A DNA stretch of 64,000 bases from Actinokineospora inagensis DSM 44258 (GTDB taxonomy: Bacteria; Actinomycetota; Actinomycetes; Mycobacteriales; Pseudonocardiaceae): NCBI RefSeq assembly GCF_000482865.1, contig NZ_AXWW01000018.1, forward strand, positions 79,746 through 143,745. The letters are read 5' to 3'. Below are positions 8,655 to 16,441 of this stretch, in pieces. Position 1 is the stretch's first letter, and each line of letters begins with the position of its first letter. Both the position numbers and the translations under genes were made by a program. A model generated the notes under the pieces. The model searched no databases, was not told the DNA's origin, and saw only the letters and a program-made list of their open reading frames with translations.

Positions 8655-10352
8655 TCATCCGGACGGCCGCTGCCACTGCGGGGCGGTGGCGAACGGCCCG
8701 GCCCCCGGCGGCCCCGCGGCCACCCCGGTCAGCTCCCGCCCGGCGACCAGCGCGTCCGCCTCCTGGTACACCGGCAGCGCGATCGCCTTGCTCCACAGTG
8801 CCGGCTCCACGGCGGCCAGCGCGTCGCCGAGGGACATCTCACCGGTGATCGCGCGGTCGATGGTCTGCTGCACGGTCGGGTCGCAGAAGCCCGTCGGGTT
8901 GGCGCTCTGTGCGCCCGTGTCGCCCTGGGCGGCCGCGCAGCCGTAGCGGGTGGCCAACACGGTGGCCGGGTCTCCACCGGCGGGCTGGGGGGCCACGACG
9001 AGGTCCACCTGCGCGGCCCCGGCGACGGCGGTGGCCGACCGGGGCGCCAGCAGAGTTGTGTACAGCTCGTCGGCGGCCGGGGTGATCAGACGGGACTGGA
9101 CCCCGCCCGCGGAGAGTTGGCGTTGCAGCTCGCGGGCCATGGCCAGGTAGCCGGGGTGGTCGGCGGGGGCGGCGATGACCAGGTTGAGCGGGGTCTCGCC
9201 GAGCGCCCAACTGCCGTTGACCTTGGTGTACCCGGCCTGGGTGAGCAGCCCCTCGGCCAACGCGATGTCCGGTTTGGCGGGCGCGGTCGCCGTCGGCGCG
9301 TAGCCCCTGGCGCTGGGCGGCAGCACCAGCCCGTTGGCGACCAGCGTCGACCCTGGCCCGCCGCCGGTGCCGACCTGCATGAGCGCGGTGCGGTCGGTGA
9401 GCGCGACGATCGCGGACCGCACCCGCTGGTCGGCCATGGGCGTGCTGACCGGCCGCAACAGCACGGTCGCCACGGCGGGTTTCGGCACGGCGGCGGTGGT
9501 CACGACCGGCGAGCCCAGCCCGCTGAACTCGGCCATCCCCTTCGAGTCGGGCGCGGTGACGGCCAGTTGGTCGTGCCCGGTGTGCACGGCGGACGCGATC
9601 GAGGCCGCGTCACCGCGCCGCAGGATCACCCGGTCCAACGGCACCGGCGTCGACCAGTAGCGGTCGTTGCGCTCCAGCACGACCTCACCCCGGTCGCGGT
9701 CGATGTTCTTGATGGAGAACGGCCCACCCGCCGCCGGGAAGTTGTCCTTCAACGCGTTCGACCACCCACCCGGGATGTCCTTGAGCAGGTGCGACGGGAG
9801 GAGGTTGCCGAACAGTTCCCGCCACCCCGGGTACGGCTTCGCGAACGTCACCTCAACCACCCGCCCGGAGTCCCGCGCCGAGATGTTCGAGATCAGCCGG
9901 TACCCCGCGCTGTCCACCACCCCAGGCTCATCCCGCGCCTGCTCCCAGAGGTAAACGAAGTCCTCAGCCGCGATCGGCGCCGAATCCGACCAAGCCGCCT
10001 CCGGCTTGAGCCGGTAGGTGACCAGGTACGGCTGCGCACTGGTCACCTGCGCCGACACCATCAACGTCCGGTCCAGCGCGGGCGTCCCATCCGGCCCCGG
10101 CCGAAACACCGACGGCAACACCATGTTCGCCAGCGCCGCCGTAATGGTCGACTGATCAGACAGCTTGTGCGGGTTGTAGCCCCCCACAACGCTGTCGACC
10201 CCCACCACAGCCTCGTTGGGCGCAGGAACCTTGGAAACCTCCGTCCGAGGCAACTCCGACGTCACCAACGGCGGCGGAGGCGCGTTCGTGCAAGCCCCCA
10301 GGACAAGGGCAAGCGCCACCGCCCCTACCCCCCAAACACCCCTACCCCACAC
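8655..10352 (-). CDS. second peptide-binding lipoprotein (ABC transporter SBP family 5)
   Basis: 565 residues beginning at GTG 10350-10352 after GGAGGAGGG. The signal peptide ends in the lipobox LGAC (Cys near 21), then a Pro/Thr linker. The family-5 core is recognisable (VVGGYNPHKLSDQSTI, AAWSDSAPIAAEDFVYLW, FSIKNIDRDRGEVVLERNDRYW) but diverged from the OppA next door, and the C-terminal half is Ala/Pro/Thr-rich. In Streptomyces and relatives such family-5 lipoproteins often stand alone without permeases, serving as signalling or auxiliary peptide receptors. Here it lies upstream of oppA in the same direction and could feed the same OppBCDF permease; this is inference. Confidence 0.85.
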   Translation of the reverse strand: MWGRGVWGVGAVALALVLGACTNAPPPPLVTSELPRTEVSKVPAPNEAVVGVDSVVGGYNPHKLSDQSTITAALANMVLPSVFRPGPDGTPALDRTLMVSAQVTSAQPYLVTYRLKPEAAWSDSAPIAAEDFVYLWEQARDEPGVVDSAGYRLISNISARDSGRVVEVTFAKPYPGWRELFGNLLPSHLLKDIPGGWSNALKDNFPAAGGPFSIKNIDRDRGEVVLERNDRYWSTPVPLDRVILRRGDAASIASAVHTGHDQLAVTAPDSKGMAEFSGLGSPVVTTAAVPKPAVATVLLRPVSTPMADQRVRSAIVALTDRTALMQVGTGGGPGSTLVANGLVLPPSARGYAPTATAPAKPDIALAEGLLTQAGYTKVNGSWALGETPLNLVIAAPADHPGYLAMARELQRQLSAGGVQSRLITPAADELYTTLLAPRSATAVAGAAQVDLVVAPQPAGGDPATVLATRYGCAAAQGDTGAQSANPTGFCDPTVQQTIDRAITGEMSLGDALAAVEPALWSKAIALPVYQEADALVAGRELTGVAAGPPGAGPFATAPQWQRPSG

Positions 10353-10547
10353 GAACCCTCCTCCCCCAGGCGACTCGGACCCACCATGCTGCCAGACCAC
10401 CCCCCACACAGGTTCATGCAGCCAACCGCATGACGCACAACCCCCACCAATGGTTCCGTGTGATCTACAGCGCCCCCACCTTCCCCCCCGGTGGCGCAGA
10501 GGTTCCGCCCCCACGTTCTGCCGCCACTCGCCAGGGGTGCGGGTGGG

Positions 10548-10960
10548 TTGGTGCTTTCTTCACCCGGTGGTGGTTGGTGTGGGCCGCGTGCGGGCTGCGG
10601 GCTGCAGGTGCAGGCCGGAGGGTCTTTGCCCCGTGAGGCAGAGGGTGAGGGTGGGGGTGAGGGAGCAACCCACCCCAACCACCCCCTGGACGAAGAAGCC
10701 CACCAACCAGCACCGCGCGCCTCGAACCCGCCGACACCAACCGCCAACCAGGCGAAGAAGCATCGCGACCAACTCGCCCCGCGCGCCTCGGGACCCGCCG
10801 ACACCAACCGCCCGCTGGGGTGGACTTGTTTTGTGTGGGGGGACGGTGACCGCGAAGCTGGCTGGCGGGTAAGGCCACGCTTTCCAGTGGCCCCGCCTTT
10901 TAGCCTTACCGTGCGGTTGCCGTAGGGGCCCCACACAAAACAAGTTCACCCCAGCGGGCG
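10548..10960. repeat. composite inverted/direct repeat island
   Basis: Non-coding island with three overlapping repeats. (1) A 32-bp inverted repeat with one mismatch, arms 10809-10840 and 10929-10960; the arm core reads CTTGTTTTGTGTGGGG. Inside it further pairs occur (GGTAAGGC near 10868 with GCCTTACC near 10902; ACGGTGACCGC with GCGGTTGCCGT), so the whole 152 bases can fold as one long hairpin. (2) An imperfect ~36-bp inverted repeat, 10548-10583 with 10669-10706. (3) A ~55-60-bp direct repeat, 10691-10745 and 10753-10812. The rest of 10353-11052 holds no supportable gene. Confidence 0.75.
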
Positions 10961-11052
10961 CAGCCGCGTCATCTGGCGCCCGAGGCCGGCGTCGCCGAAG
11001 GCGACCAGGCCGAACCCCGAGGCGCAGCCGAGGCCCGGAGACCCCTCACACC

Positions 11053-11285
11053 AAGATCAACCGAGAACAAAGCCCCCGAATACACAGCCTAAACAGACCC
11101 ACCGACAAGATCCGCCAGCCGCCCACAAACAAGATCAACCCGCCCCAAAGCCCCCGGAATACACGGCCTAACCAAGTCCACCGACAAGATCGCCCAGCCG
11201 ACCAACAACCATGATCAACCCGAACATGAGCCCCTGAATACACAGCCTAGCCAGAAGCACCGACAAAACCTGCCGACAAACCAAC
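11053..11285. repeat. ~80-bp tandem repeat, three copies
   Basis: Three head-to-tail copies starting at 11053, 11131 and 11211 (periods 78 and 80). Each begins with A(A/T)GATCAACC, contains GCCCC(C)GAATACACAGCCTA and ends with CACCGACAA. The third copy is the most diverged. Unlike the surrounding genes it has about 57% GC and no reading frame across copies. Confidence 0.8.
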
Positions 11286-11288
11286 CGT

Positions 11289-11336
11289 CGGCACCCGGCA
11301 CCCGGCACCCGGCACCCGGCACCCGGCACCCGGCAC
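11289..11336. repeat. 7-bp microsatellite (CGGCACC)n
   Basis: CGGCACC is repeated almost seven times without interruption. It lies directly between the 80-bp tandem repeats and the typA terminator. A 7-bp unit in non-coding DNA suggests replication slippage; copy number is probably variable between strains. Confidence 0.95.
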
Positions 11337-11344
11337 AAAAACCA

Positions 11345-11376
11345 ACATCCCGGCTGTGCAAGCACAACCGGGATGT
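11345..11376 (-). terminator. typA terminator
   Basis: 15-bp stem (11345-11359 with 11362-11376) with one mismatch and a two-base loop as drawn, beginning 18 bases after the typA stop codon. No U-tract. Confidence 0.75.
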
Positions 11377-11394
11377 GGACAACCTCACGTCACC

Positions 11395-13314
11395 TCACCG
11401 CTGATCGCGAGCCTTGTCCCGCGACCGCTGCCGCCCCCGGGTCGTCGCGTCCAGGATCACCTTTCGCACGCGCACGACCTCCGGCGCCACCTCCACGCAT
11501 TCGTCGTTCGCGCAGAACTCCAACGCCTCCTCCAGCGACAGCTTCCGCGGCCGCGCCAGCGTCTCCATCACGTCAGCGGAAGACGACCGCATGTTGGTCA
11601 GCTTCTTCTCCTTGGTGACGTTCACGTCGAGGTCCTCGGCCCGCGGGTTCTCCCCCACGACCATGCCCTCGTACACGTCCGCGCCCGGGTCGACGAAGAA
11701 CGTGCCCCGGTCGGCGAGTTGCAGCATCGCGTACGCCGTCACCGGCCCGTGCCGGTCGGCGACCAACGATCCCGTGTGCCGCGACCGGATCTCCCCCGCC
11801 CACGGGTGGTACCCCTCGAAGATCGCGTTCGCGATGCCGGTGCCCCGGGTCTCCGTCAGGAAGTCCGTCCGGAACCCGATCAGGCCACGCGACGGGACGA
11901 CGTACTCGACCTTGATCCGACCGGTCCCGTGCCCGCCCATGTGCTCCAGCCGCCCCTTGCGGTTGGCCAGCAACTGGGTCAGCGCGCCGAGGTGTTCCTC
12001 CGGCGCGTCCACGGTCAGCTTCTCGAACGGCTCGCACAGCTTGCCGTCGATCGTGCGGGTCACGACCTCCGGCTTGCCGACCGTCAGCTCGAAGCCCTCG
12101 CGGCGCATCTGCTCGACCAGGATCGCCAGCGCCAGCTCGCCGCGGCCCTGCACCTCCCACGCGTCCGGCCGCTCGGTCGGCAGCACCCGGACACTCACGT
12201 TACCGACGAGTTCGGCGTCCAACCGGCTCTTGACCAGCCGCGCGGTCAGCTTGCTGCCGCCGTTGCGACCCGCCAGCGGCGAGGTGTTCACGCCGATCGT
12301 CATCGAGATGGCGGGCTCGTCGACCGTCAGGCGGGGCAGCGCGACCGGGTTGTCGATGTCGGCGAGCGTGTCGCCGATGGTGATCTCCGGGATGCCCGCG
12401 ATCGCGACCAGCTCACCGGCGGACGCCTGCTCGGCGGGCACCCGCTCCAGGGCCTCGGTGACCAGCAGCTCCGTGATGCGGACGTTCGACACCGAGCCGT
12501 CCTCGCGCATCCAGGCCACGGTCTGGCCCTTGCGGATGCGACCGGCGTGGATGCGGCAGAGCGCGATCCGGCCGAGGAAGCTGGACGCGTCGAGGTTGGT
12601 GACCAGGGCGCTCAGCGGGGCGCTCGGGTCGGCCAGCGGCGCGGGGACCTTGGTGAGCAGCAGCTCGAACAGCGGGTCGAGGTTCTCGCTGTCCGGCAGG
12701 CCACCGTCGTCGGGCTGGTTGAGGCTGGCGCGGCCCGCGCGGGCGGAGGCGTAGACGACCGGCAGGTCCAGCACCGACTCGTCCAGGTCGTCGAGCTCGG
12801 CGGCGAGTTCGAGCAGCAGGTCGTGGGTCTCCTCGACGACCTCGGCGATGCGGGCGTCCGGCCGGTCGACCTTGTTGACCACCAGCACCACGGGCAGCTT
12901 GGCGGCCAGCGCCTTGCGCAGCACGAAGCGGGTCTGCGGGAGCGGGCCCTCGGAGGCGTCGACGAGCAGGACGACGCCGTCGACCATGGACAGTCCACGT
13001 TCGACCTCGCCGCCGAAGTCGGCGTGGCCGGGGGTGTCGACGACGTTGATCACGACCGGGCCGTCCGGGGTCTGCCTGCGCACGGCGGTGTTCTTCGCCA
13101 GGATCGTGATGCCCTTCTCCCGTTCGAGCTCGCCGGAGTCCATGACCCGGTCGACGAGCTCGGCACGGGCGGCGAACGCGCCGGATTGGCGCAGCATGGC
13201 GTCGACCAGGGTGGTCTTGCCGTGGTCGACGTGCGCGACGATCGCGACGTTGCGCAGGTCGTTGCGGCGCAGGCCGGTGTCGGCCTGCTCGGCGGTGGCG
13301 GTCGCTGTGGGCAC
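11395..13314 (-). CDS. typA: ribosome-associated GTPase TypA/BipA
   Basis: 639-residue translational GTPase. G1 AHVDHGKTT (27-35), the switch-I region EREKGITI, G3 [13 protein letters not shown]4 NKVDRPDA and a TypA-type C-terminus ([36 protein letters not shown]) are all present. Start is GTG 13312-13314 with AGGAG seven bases upstream. TypA binds the 70S ribosome and supports ribosome assembly and stress adaptation. The gene is monocistronic, ending in its own hairpin. A second Ala/Arg-rich frame on the same strand is a shadow. Confidence 0.95.
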   Translation of the reverse strand: MPTATATAEQADTGLRRNDLRNVAIVAHVDHGKTTLVDAMLRQSGAFAARAELVDRVMDSGELEREKGITILAKNTAVRRQTPDGPVVINVVDTPGHADFGGEVERGLSMVDGVVLLVDASEGPLPQTRFVLRKALAAKLPVVLVVNKVDRPDARIAEVVEETHDLLLELAAELDDLDESVLDLPVVYASARAGRASLNQPDDGGLPDSENLDPLFELLLTKVPAPLADPSAPLSALVTNLDASSFLGRIALCRIHAGRIRKGQTVAWMREDGSVSNVRITELLVTEALERVPAEQASAGELVAIAGIPEITIGDTLADIDNPVALPRLTVDEPAISMTIGVNTSPLAGRNGGSKLTARLVKSRLDAELVGNVSVRVLPTERPDAWEVQGRGELALAILVEQMRREGFELTVGKPEVVTRTIDGKLCEPFEKLTVDAPEEHLGALTQLLANRKGRLEHMGGHGTGRIKVEYVVPSRGLIGFRTDFLTETRGTGIANAIFEGYHPWAGEIRSRHTGSLVADRHGPVTAYAMLQLADRGTFFVDPGADVYEGMVVGENPRAEDLDVNVTKEKKLTNMRSSSADVMETLARPRKLSLEEALEFCANDECVEVAPEVVRVRKVILDATTRGRQRSRDKARDQR

Positions 13315-13465
13315 GCGCGTGCTCCTGGTTCCTTGCTCGGCGTTGGAGGGCGGCCCAGGGCTCGGTGGTGATCTGCGTGGGCGCCCGCGCAGCTAGAGAG
13401 CTGCTCATGGCTGCCAACAGGATACCTCGACCCTGGGTGTGAGCAGCACCACGCACGGTATCGAC

Positions 13466-13484
13466 GAAGGTTAACCTAACCTCA
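13466..13484 (+). promoter_or_regulatory. candidate DtxR/IdeR iron box
   Basis: Read on the minus strand the 19 bases are TGAGGTTAGGTTAACCTTC, matching 15 of 19 positions of the mycobacterial IdeR consensus TTAGGTTAGSCTAACCTAA. It ends 26 bases before the ATG of the small Cys-rich gene and lies about 150 bases upstream of typA on the other strand, so the former is the likelier target. Confidence 0.45.
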
Positions 13485-13510
13485 GTGGGGATTTCACGTG
13501 CGGAGGACCG

Positions 13511-13648
13511 ATGGCGAAGAAGCGGACACCGGCCCAGGCGGTGAAGAAGTTGATGAAGGCGGGCAAGGTGAAGTCCCGCTGCTGCCAGTCCCGTCCCCGG
13601 TGCGGCAAGTGCCCGGTGCTCGCGCTGAAACGATTGAAGGCCGCGTGA
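13511..13648 (+). CDS. small Cys-rich basic protein
   Basis: 45 residues, ATG with GGAGG four bases upstream. The protein is Lys/Arg-rich and has a compact motif CCQSRPRCGKCPV: a C-C pair, five residues, then C-x2-C, which looks like a zinc or Fe-S ligand set. I have an impression of similar small proteins with a KSRCC...RCxxCPV core in other actinobacteria, but no function is known to me. It is preceded by a candidate iron box and followed 22 bases later by the trpS leader peptide, whose promoter overlaps its 3' end. Confidence 0.75.
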   Translation: MAKKRTPAQAVKKLMKAGKVKSRCCQSRPRCGKCPVLALKRLKAA

Positions 13649-13663
13649 CCGCTGCGCTACGGT
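13634..13663 (+). promoter_or_regulatory. promoter of the trpS leader transcript
   Basis: TTGAAG (13634-13639), 18-base spacer, TACGGT (13658-13663). The -10 box ends seven bases before the ATG of the Trp leader peptide, so the transcript should start at that A and be leaderless. This explains why the leader ORF has no Shine-Dalgarno. Confidence 0.6.
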
Positions 13664-13670
13664 TCGCCCG

Positions 13671-13724
13671 ATGATGCGCACGCTCGACGTCAACCAGTGG
13701 TGGGGCCCCAACCGGCGGCCCTGA
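13671..13724 (+). CDS. Trp leader peptide of trpS attenuator
   Basis: 17-codon ORF, MMRTLDVNQWWGPNRRP. Two adjacent Trp codons (13698-13703) are diagnostic of ribosome-mediated attenuation by tryptophan or charged tRNA-Trp. The stop codon lies inside the proposed antiterminator strand. A similar leader controls the auxiliary, indolmycin-resistant TrpRS gene of Streptomyces coelicolor (established knowledge), which suggests that this trpS is also of the auxiliary type. Confidence 0.8.
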   Translation: MMRTLDVNQWWGPNRRP

Positions 13725-13765
13725 CGTTGTGCACCCCTCAGGCCGCCCACCCGGGCGGCCAGGGG
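13714..13765 (+). promoter_or_regulatory. trpS attenuator: antiterminator and terminator
   Basis: Terminator: GGCCGCCC (13741-13748) pairs with GGGCGGCC (13753-13760), extended by CCCCT (13734-13738) with AGGGG (13761-13765). Antiterminator: GGCGGCC (13714-13720) plus TGA (13722-13724) pairs with TCAGGCCGCC (13738-13747), ten pairs with C13721 bulged, which consumes the left terminator arm. A ribosome stalled at the Trp codons leaves 13714-13724 free and allows antitermination; one reaching the stop codon covers it and the terminator forms. Confidence 0.75.
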
Positions 13766-13800
13766 ACCCCGGGACGGGCAGCCCCGGCTTCCAGGAGCGA

Positions 13801-14769
13801 ATGATGACCCGCCTGTCCGCGATCACCCCGTCCGGTCACGCCCAGTTGGGCAACTACCTCGGTGCCATTCGCCGCTGGGCGGGTGAGGGCAGCCCCGGCG
13901 ACCTGTACTTCGTGAGCGACCTGCACGCGATGACGGTGTCGTACAACCCGGCGAAGCTGCGGTCGCTGTCCCGGGAGACCCTCGCCGTGCTGCTGGCCGC
14001 GGGCATCGCCCCCGACCGCGTCTTCGTCCAGTCCGACCTGGTGCGCGAGTTGGGGGCGCTGAGTTGGGTCCTGGAGTGCGCGTGTTCGTACGGCGAGGCC
14101 GCGCGGATGACCCAGTTCAAGCAGAAGGCGGACGGTCAGGGCGTGGTCCGGCTCGGCCTGCTGACCTATCCGGTGCTGATGGCGGCGGACATCCTGCTGC
14201 AGGGCGCGGACGAGGTCCCGGTCGGCCAGGACCAGACGCAGCACGTGGAACTGGCCCGAAGTCTGGCCCGCCGGTTCAACTCGACCTACGGCGATGTCTT
14301 CGTGGTGCCCCGAGCGGTGATGGCGGGCACGGCCGCCCGGGTGATGGACCTGTCCGACCCGACCAGGAAGATGTCGAAGTCCACTCAGGACAGTGCCGGG
14401 GTGGTCTTCGTCCTGGACGACCCGGACCTGGTCCGCCGCAAGATATCCCGGGCCGCCACCGACAGCGACAACCGCCTGGAATACCGCCCGACGTTCCAGC
14501 CCGGCCTGGCGAACCTGTTGGAGATCCTCGCTTCCTGCACCGGCCGCTCCCCCATCGAGGTCGCCGAGGACCACACCACCTACGGCGAGTTGAAGGAAGC
14601 GGTCGCCGAGGCCGTCGTCGCCGAACTCGCGCCCCTGCGCGCCCAAGCCCTCGAATACCTGGACGACCCGGCGGGTTTGGACTCCATTCGGGCGGCGGGC
14701 GCGGAAAGGGCGAGGGAACGCGGGAAGCACATCCTGGAGGCGGCGCTGCGCATGGCGGGCGTGGGGTGA
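13801..14769 (+). CDS. trpS: tryptophanyl-tRNA synthetase, attenuator-controlled
   Basis: 322-residue class I aminoacyl-tRNA synthetase that charges tRNA-Trp. The HIGH-like motif is HAQLGNYLG (about 13-21), and the KMSKS loop reads RKMSKS near residues 196-201. Typical TrpRS segments include DLHAMTV, YPVLMAADILL and GQDQTQHVELAR. The protein is a little shorter than housekeeping TrpRS (about 335-350), and the N-terminus reads RLSAITPSG where many have RVFSGIQPTG. ATG 13801 is preceded by AGGAG. The gene sits behind the Trp leader/attenuator. Whether the genome holds a second trpS, and whether this one resists indolmycin, cannot be decided here. Confidence 0.93.
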   Translation: MMTRLSAITPSGHAQLGNYLGAIRRWAGEGSPGDLYFVSDLHAMTVSYNPAKLRSLSRETLAVLLAAGIAPDRVFVQSDLVRELGALSWVLECACSYGEAARMTQFKQKADGQGVVRLGLLTYPVLMAADILLQGADEVPVGQDQTQHVELARSLARRFNSTYGDVFVVPRAVMAGTAARVMDLSDPTRKMSKSTQDSAGVVFVLDDPDLVRRKISRAATDSDNRLEYRPTFQPGLANLLEILASCTGRSPIEVAEDHTTYGELKEAVAEAVVAELAPLRAQALEYLDDPAGLDSIRAAGAERARERGKHILEAALRMAGVG

Positions 14770-14779
14770 ACCGGCGTCG

Positions 14780-15133
14780 TCAGACAAGGGGCGCGAAGAA
14801 GAACGTGTCCCTGCGGTAGATGAGGCCGGTGCGGTTGAGCCGGAAGAAGTCCGCGAAACGCAGGGTGATGTCGGTGGAGTCGCGGAGGGTGCCGGTGAAA
14901 GTTCCGTTGACCGCGATTTCGTGGTCCCCCGCGACAAGCTGGTCGACGTGGTGGTGGCCCGCCGCGATGACGCGTTCGTCCTGGTAGAAGTGGCGGAGCA
15001 TGTCCTGGCCGACCAGCGGGTCGTATCCGGGGCGGTGGTAGGCGGCGTCATCCGCGAACAGCGCGAGCAGGGCGGGGACGTCGTTGGCGTCGACGAGTTC
15101 GTAGTAGTGCAGGACGACATCGGTATTGGTCAC
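14780..15133 (-). CDS. SnoaL-like/NTF2-fold protein
   Basis: 117 residues with the NTF2/SnoaL layout: an N-terminal helix pair (VVLHYYELVDANDVPALLALFADDAAYHRPG), then a curved sheet ending in the Phe-rich FADFFRLNRTGLIYRRDTFFF. Such proteins act as small cyclases, isomerases or ligand-binding domains in antibiotic pathways, but many have no known activity. It lies directly downstream of the pentapeptide minigene and its hairpin, and converges on trpS with a gap of ten bases. It may be the last gene of the RiPP operon (read through the hairpin) or an independent gene. Confidence 0.8.
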   Translation of the reverse strand: MTNTDVVLHYYELVDANDVPALLALFADDAAYHRPGYDPLVGQDMLRHFYQDERVIAAGHHHVDQLVAGDHEIAVNGTFTGTLRDSTDITLRFADFFRLNRTGLIYRRDTFFFAPLV

Positions 15134-15164
15134 ATCCGGTCTCCAGAGGTCTGCTGGGTGGTGG

Positions 15165-15196
15165 GATCGGGTCCGGCGCGAGGGCCGGACCCGATC
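15165..15196 (-). terminator. hairpin closing the pentapeptide minigene
   Basis: Perfect 13-bp stem, GATCGGGTCCGGC (15165-15177) with its complement (15184-15196), six-base loop. It begins 12 bases past the stop codon of the MSYDH minigene. It may end the operon or stabilise the minigene 3' end while allowing some read-through into the SnoaL-like gene. Confidence 0.8.
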
Positions 15197-15208
15197 GGCT
15201 CATCGGTT

Positions 15209-15226
15209 TCAGTGGTCGTAGCTCAT
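15209..15226 (-). CDS. 18-bp minigene encoding pentapeptide MSYDH (candidate RiPP precursor)
   Basis: ATG AGC TAC GAC CAC TGA on the minus strand, preceded by AGAGGAGGAATTTCC, a near-consensus Shine-Dalgarno with GGAGG seven bases from the ATG. Such a signal in front of a five-codon ORF is hard to explain unless it is translated. The peptide fits MxYxH, the pattern of biarylitide precursors (for example MRYYH encoded by the 18-bp bytA of Planomonospora), in which a P450 crosslinks Tyr-3 and His-5. It lies 47 bases downstream of a P450 gene and is followed by a perfect hairpin. An in-frame upstream ATG at 15269-15271 would give a 20-residue version with the same C-terminus but has no ribosome binding site. 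Confidence 0.75.
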   Translation of the reverse strand: MSYDH

Positions 15227-15273
15227 GGAAATTCCTCCTCTCCGAAGGGCGGTTCCATGGGCGGTTCCCATGT

Positions 15274-16437
15274 CTAAGGGGTGAAGGTGACCGGGAAGTC
15301 ACCAATCGTCCGGACGGTCGCGGTGTGCCGCCGGGTCGGTTTTCCCGCCAGTCGCAGCCTGCTCGGGCATTCGTTGATGGCGGCGATGAGTTCGCGGACG
15401 CCGAGTTGGCCGAAGGTGAGGCCGATGCAGGCGTGCGGGCCCCAGCCGAAACCGAGGTGGCGGTTGGGTTTCCGGTCCAGGACCAGTTCCTCCGGTCGGT
15501 CGAACTCGCGCGGGTCGCGGTTGGCGGCGGCCATCAGGGTGACGATGGTCTGGCCCGCCTCGATGTCGACGCCGCCGATGGTCACCGGGCGGGTGGCGAC
15601 CCGGCTGGTGGCCTGCGCGGGGCCGTCGAAGCGGATCAGCTCGTCGGCGGCGGTGCCGAGCAGACCGGGGTCGTCGCGGAGCCGGTCGAGGGCGTCCGGG
15701 CGGTCGAGCAGGGTCAACACGACGTTCCCGGCGGTGGCGTAGAGCGTGCCGAAGCTGGCGTTGAAGGTGGTCGCGGCCGTGTTGCGCAGGTAGTGGTCGG
15801 GTACCTGTTCCTGTTTCGCGCTCGCCAGCAGTTCGCTGAACGTGCCCGGTCGCCGTTCGGCGGCGAACCAGTCCTCGACCAGGCCGTTGAGCCGTTTCCT
15901 GGCCTCGTCGCCGGGGCCGATGGCCTCGGGGCGCAACCCGGCGTCCATCCGCTGCGCCAGGGCGTCGGAGATGGCCGTGTACTCGCGCAGCCCCGGCGGT
16001 TCGACGCCGAGCAGCTCGGCCGTCATCACCAGCGCGAACGGGCCCGCGACCTCGGTCATGAAGTCGAACTCCGGCTGCCGGGCCAACCGCTCGAAGATCA
16101 CCCGCAGCCGGTCCCTGGTGCGCCGCCCGACCTCGGCGACGTCCTGGGCGCGCAGCGAGTTGACGAAGACGCTGCGGACGGGCAGTTGCGCGGGCGGGTC
16201 GAGGGCCTGCAGGTTCTGCCGGAACTCGGGGATCTCCTCGCCGACCCGCCGCCGGTCGCGGGCGAACAGGTCGTAGTCGCGCAGCACGGTCTGGCAGTCG
16301 CGGTAGCGGCTGAGCACCCAGGACCGCATGCCCTCGTGCCAGAGCACCGGCCGGTGTTCGCGCATCTCGGCGTAGGTGGGGTACGGGTTTTCCAGCATGT
16401 CCGGGGCGAGCGGGTCGTACCGGAGGGTGAGAGGCAT
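15274..16437 (-). CDS. cytochrome P450, candidate peptide-crosslinking enzyme
   Basis: 387-residue bacterial P450. The haem-thiolate loop is FGWGPHACIG (330-339, Cys337), the ExxR pair is ELIR (E266-R269), and the PERF-like region includes REFDRPEEL. The I-helix around 219-237 (NTAATTFNASFGTLYATAG) lacks the usual acid-alcohol pair needed for normal oxygen scission, seen also in some P450s with unusual chemistry. ATG 16435-16437 lies four bases after the upstream ATP-grasp stop with AGGA in front, so the genes are coupled. Position next to the MSYDH minigene makes Tyr-His biaryl crosslinking of that peptide the leading hypothesis; a redox partner is not encoded nearby, although a ferredoxin-NADP reductase gene lies at 54.6 kb. 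Confidence 0.88.
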   Translation of the reverse strand: MPLTLRYDPLAPDMLENPYPTYAEMREHRPVLWHEGMRSWVLSRYRDCQTVLRDYDLFARDRRRVGEEIPEFRQNLQALDPPAQLPVRSVFVNSLRAQDVAEVGRRTRDRLRVIFERLARQPEFDFMTEVAGPFALVMTAELLGVEPPGLREYTAISDALAQRMDAGLRPEAIGPGDEARKRLNGLVEDWFAAERRPGTFSELLASAKQEQVPDHYLRNTAATTFNASFGTLYATAGNVVLTLLDRPDALDRLRDDPGLLGTAADELIRFDGPAQATSRVATRPVTIGGVDIEAGQTIVTLMAAANRDPREFDRPEELVLDRKPNRHLGFGWGPHACIGLTFGQLGVRELIAAINECPSRLRLAGKPTRRHTATVRTIGDFPVTFTP

Positions 16438-16441
16438 TGTC

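Noticed and set aside
10325-10936. Overlapping open frames on both strands in the repeat island
   Set aside because: They are created by high GC and repeats, disagree in frame, lack ribosome binding sites and encode low-complexity Pro/Arg/Gly sequence.
10809-10960. Insertion sequence with terminal inverted repeats
   Set aside because: Only 88 bases lie between the arms and no transposase is encoded; it is kept as a possible non-autonomous element instead.
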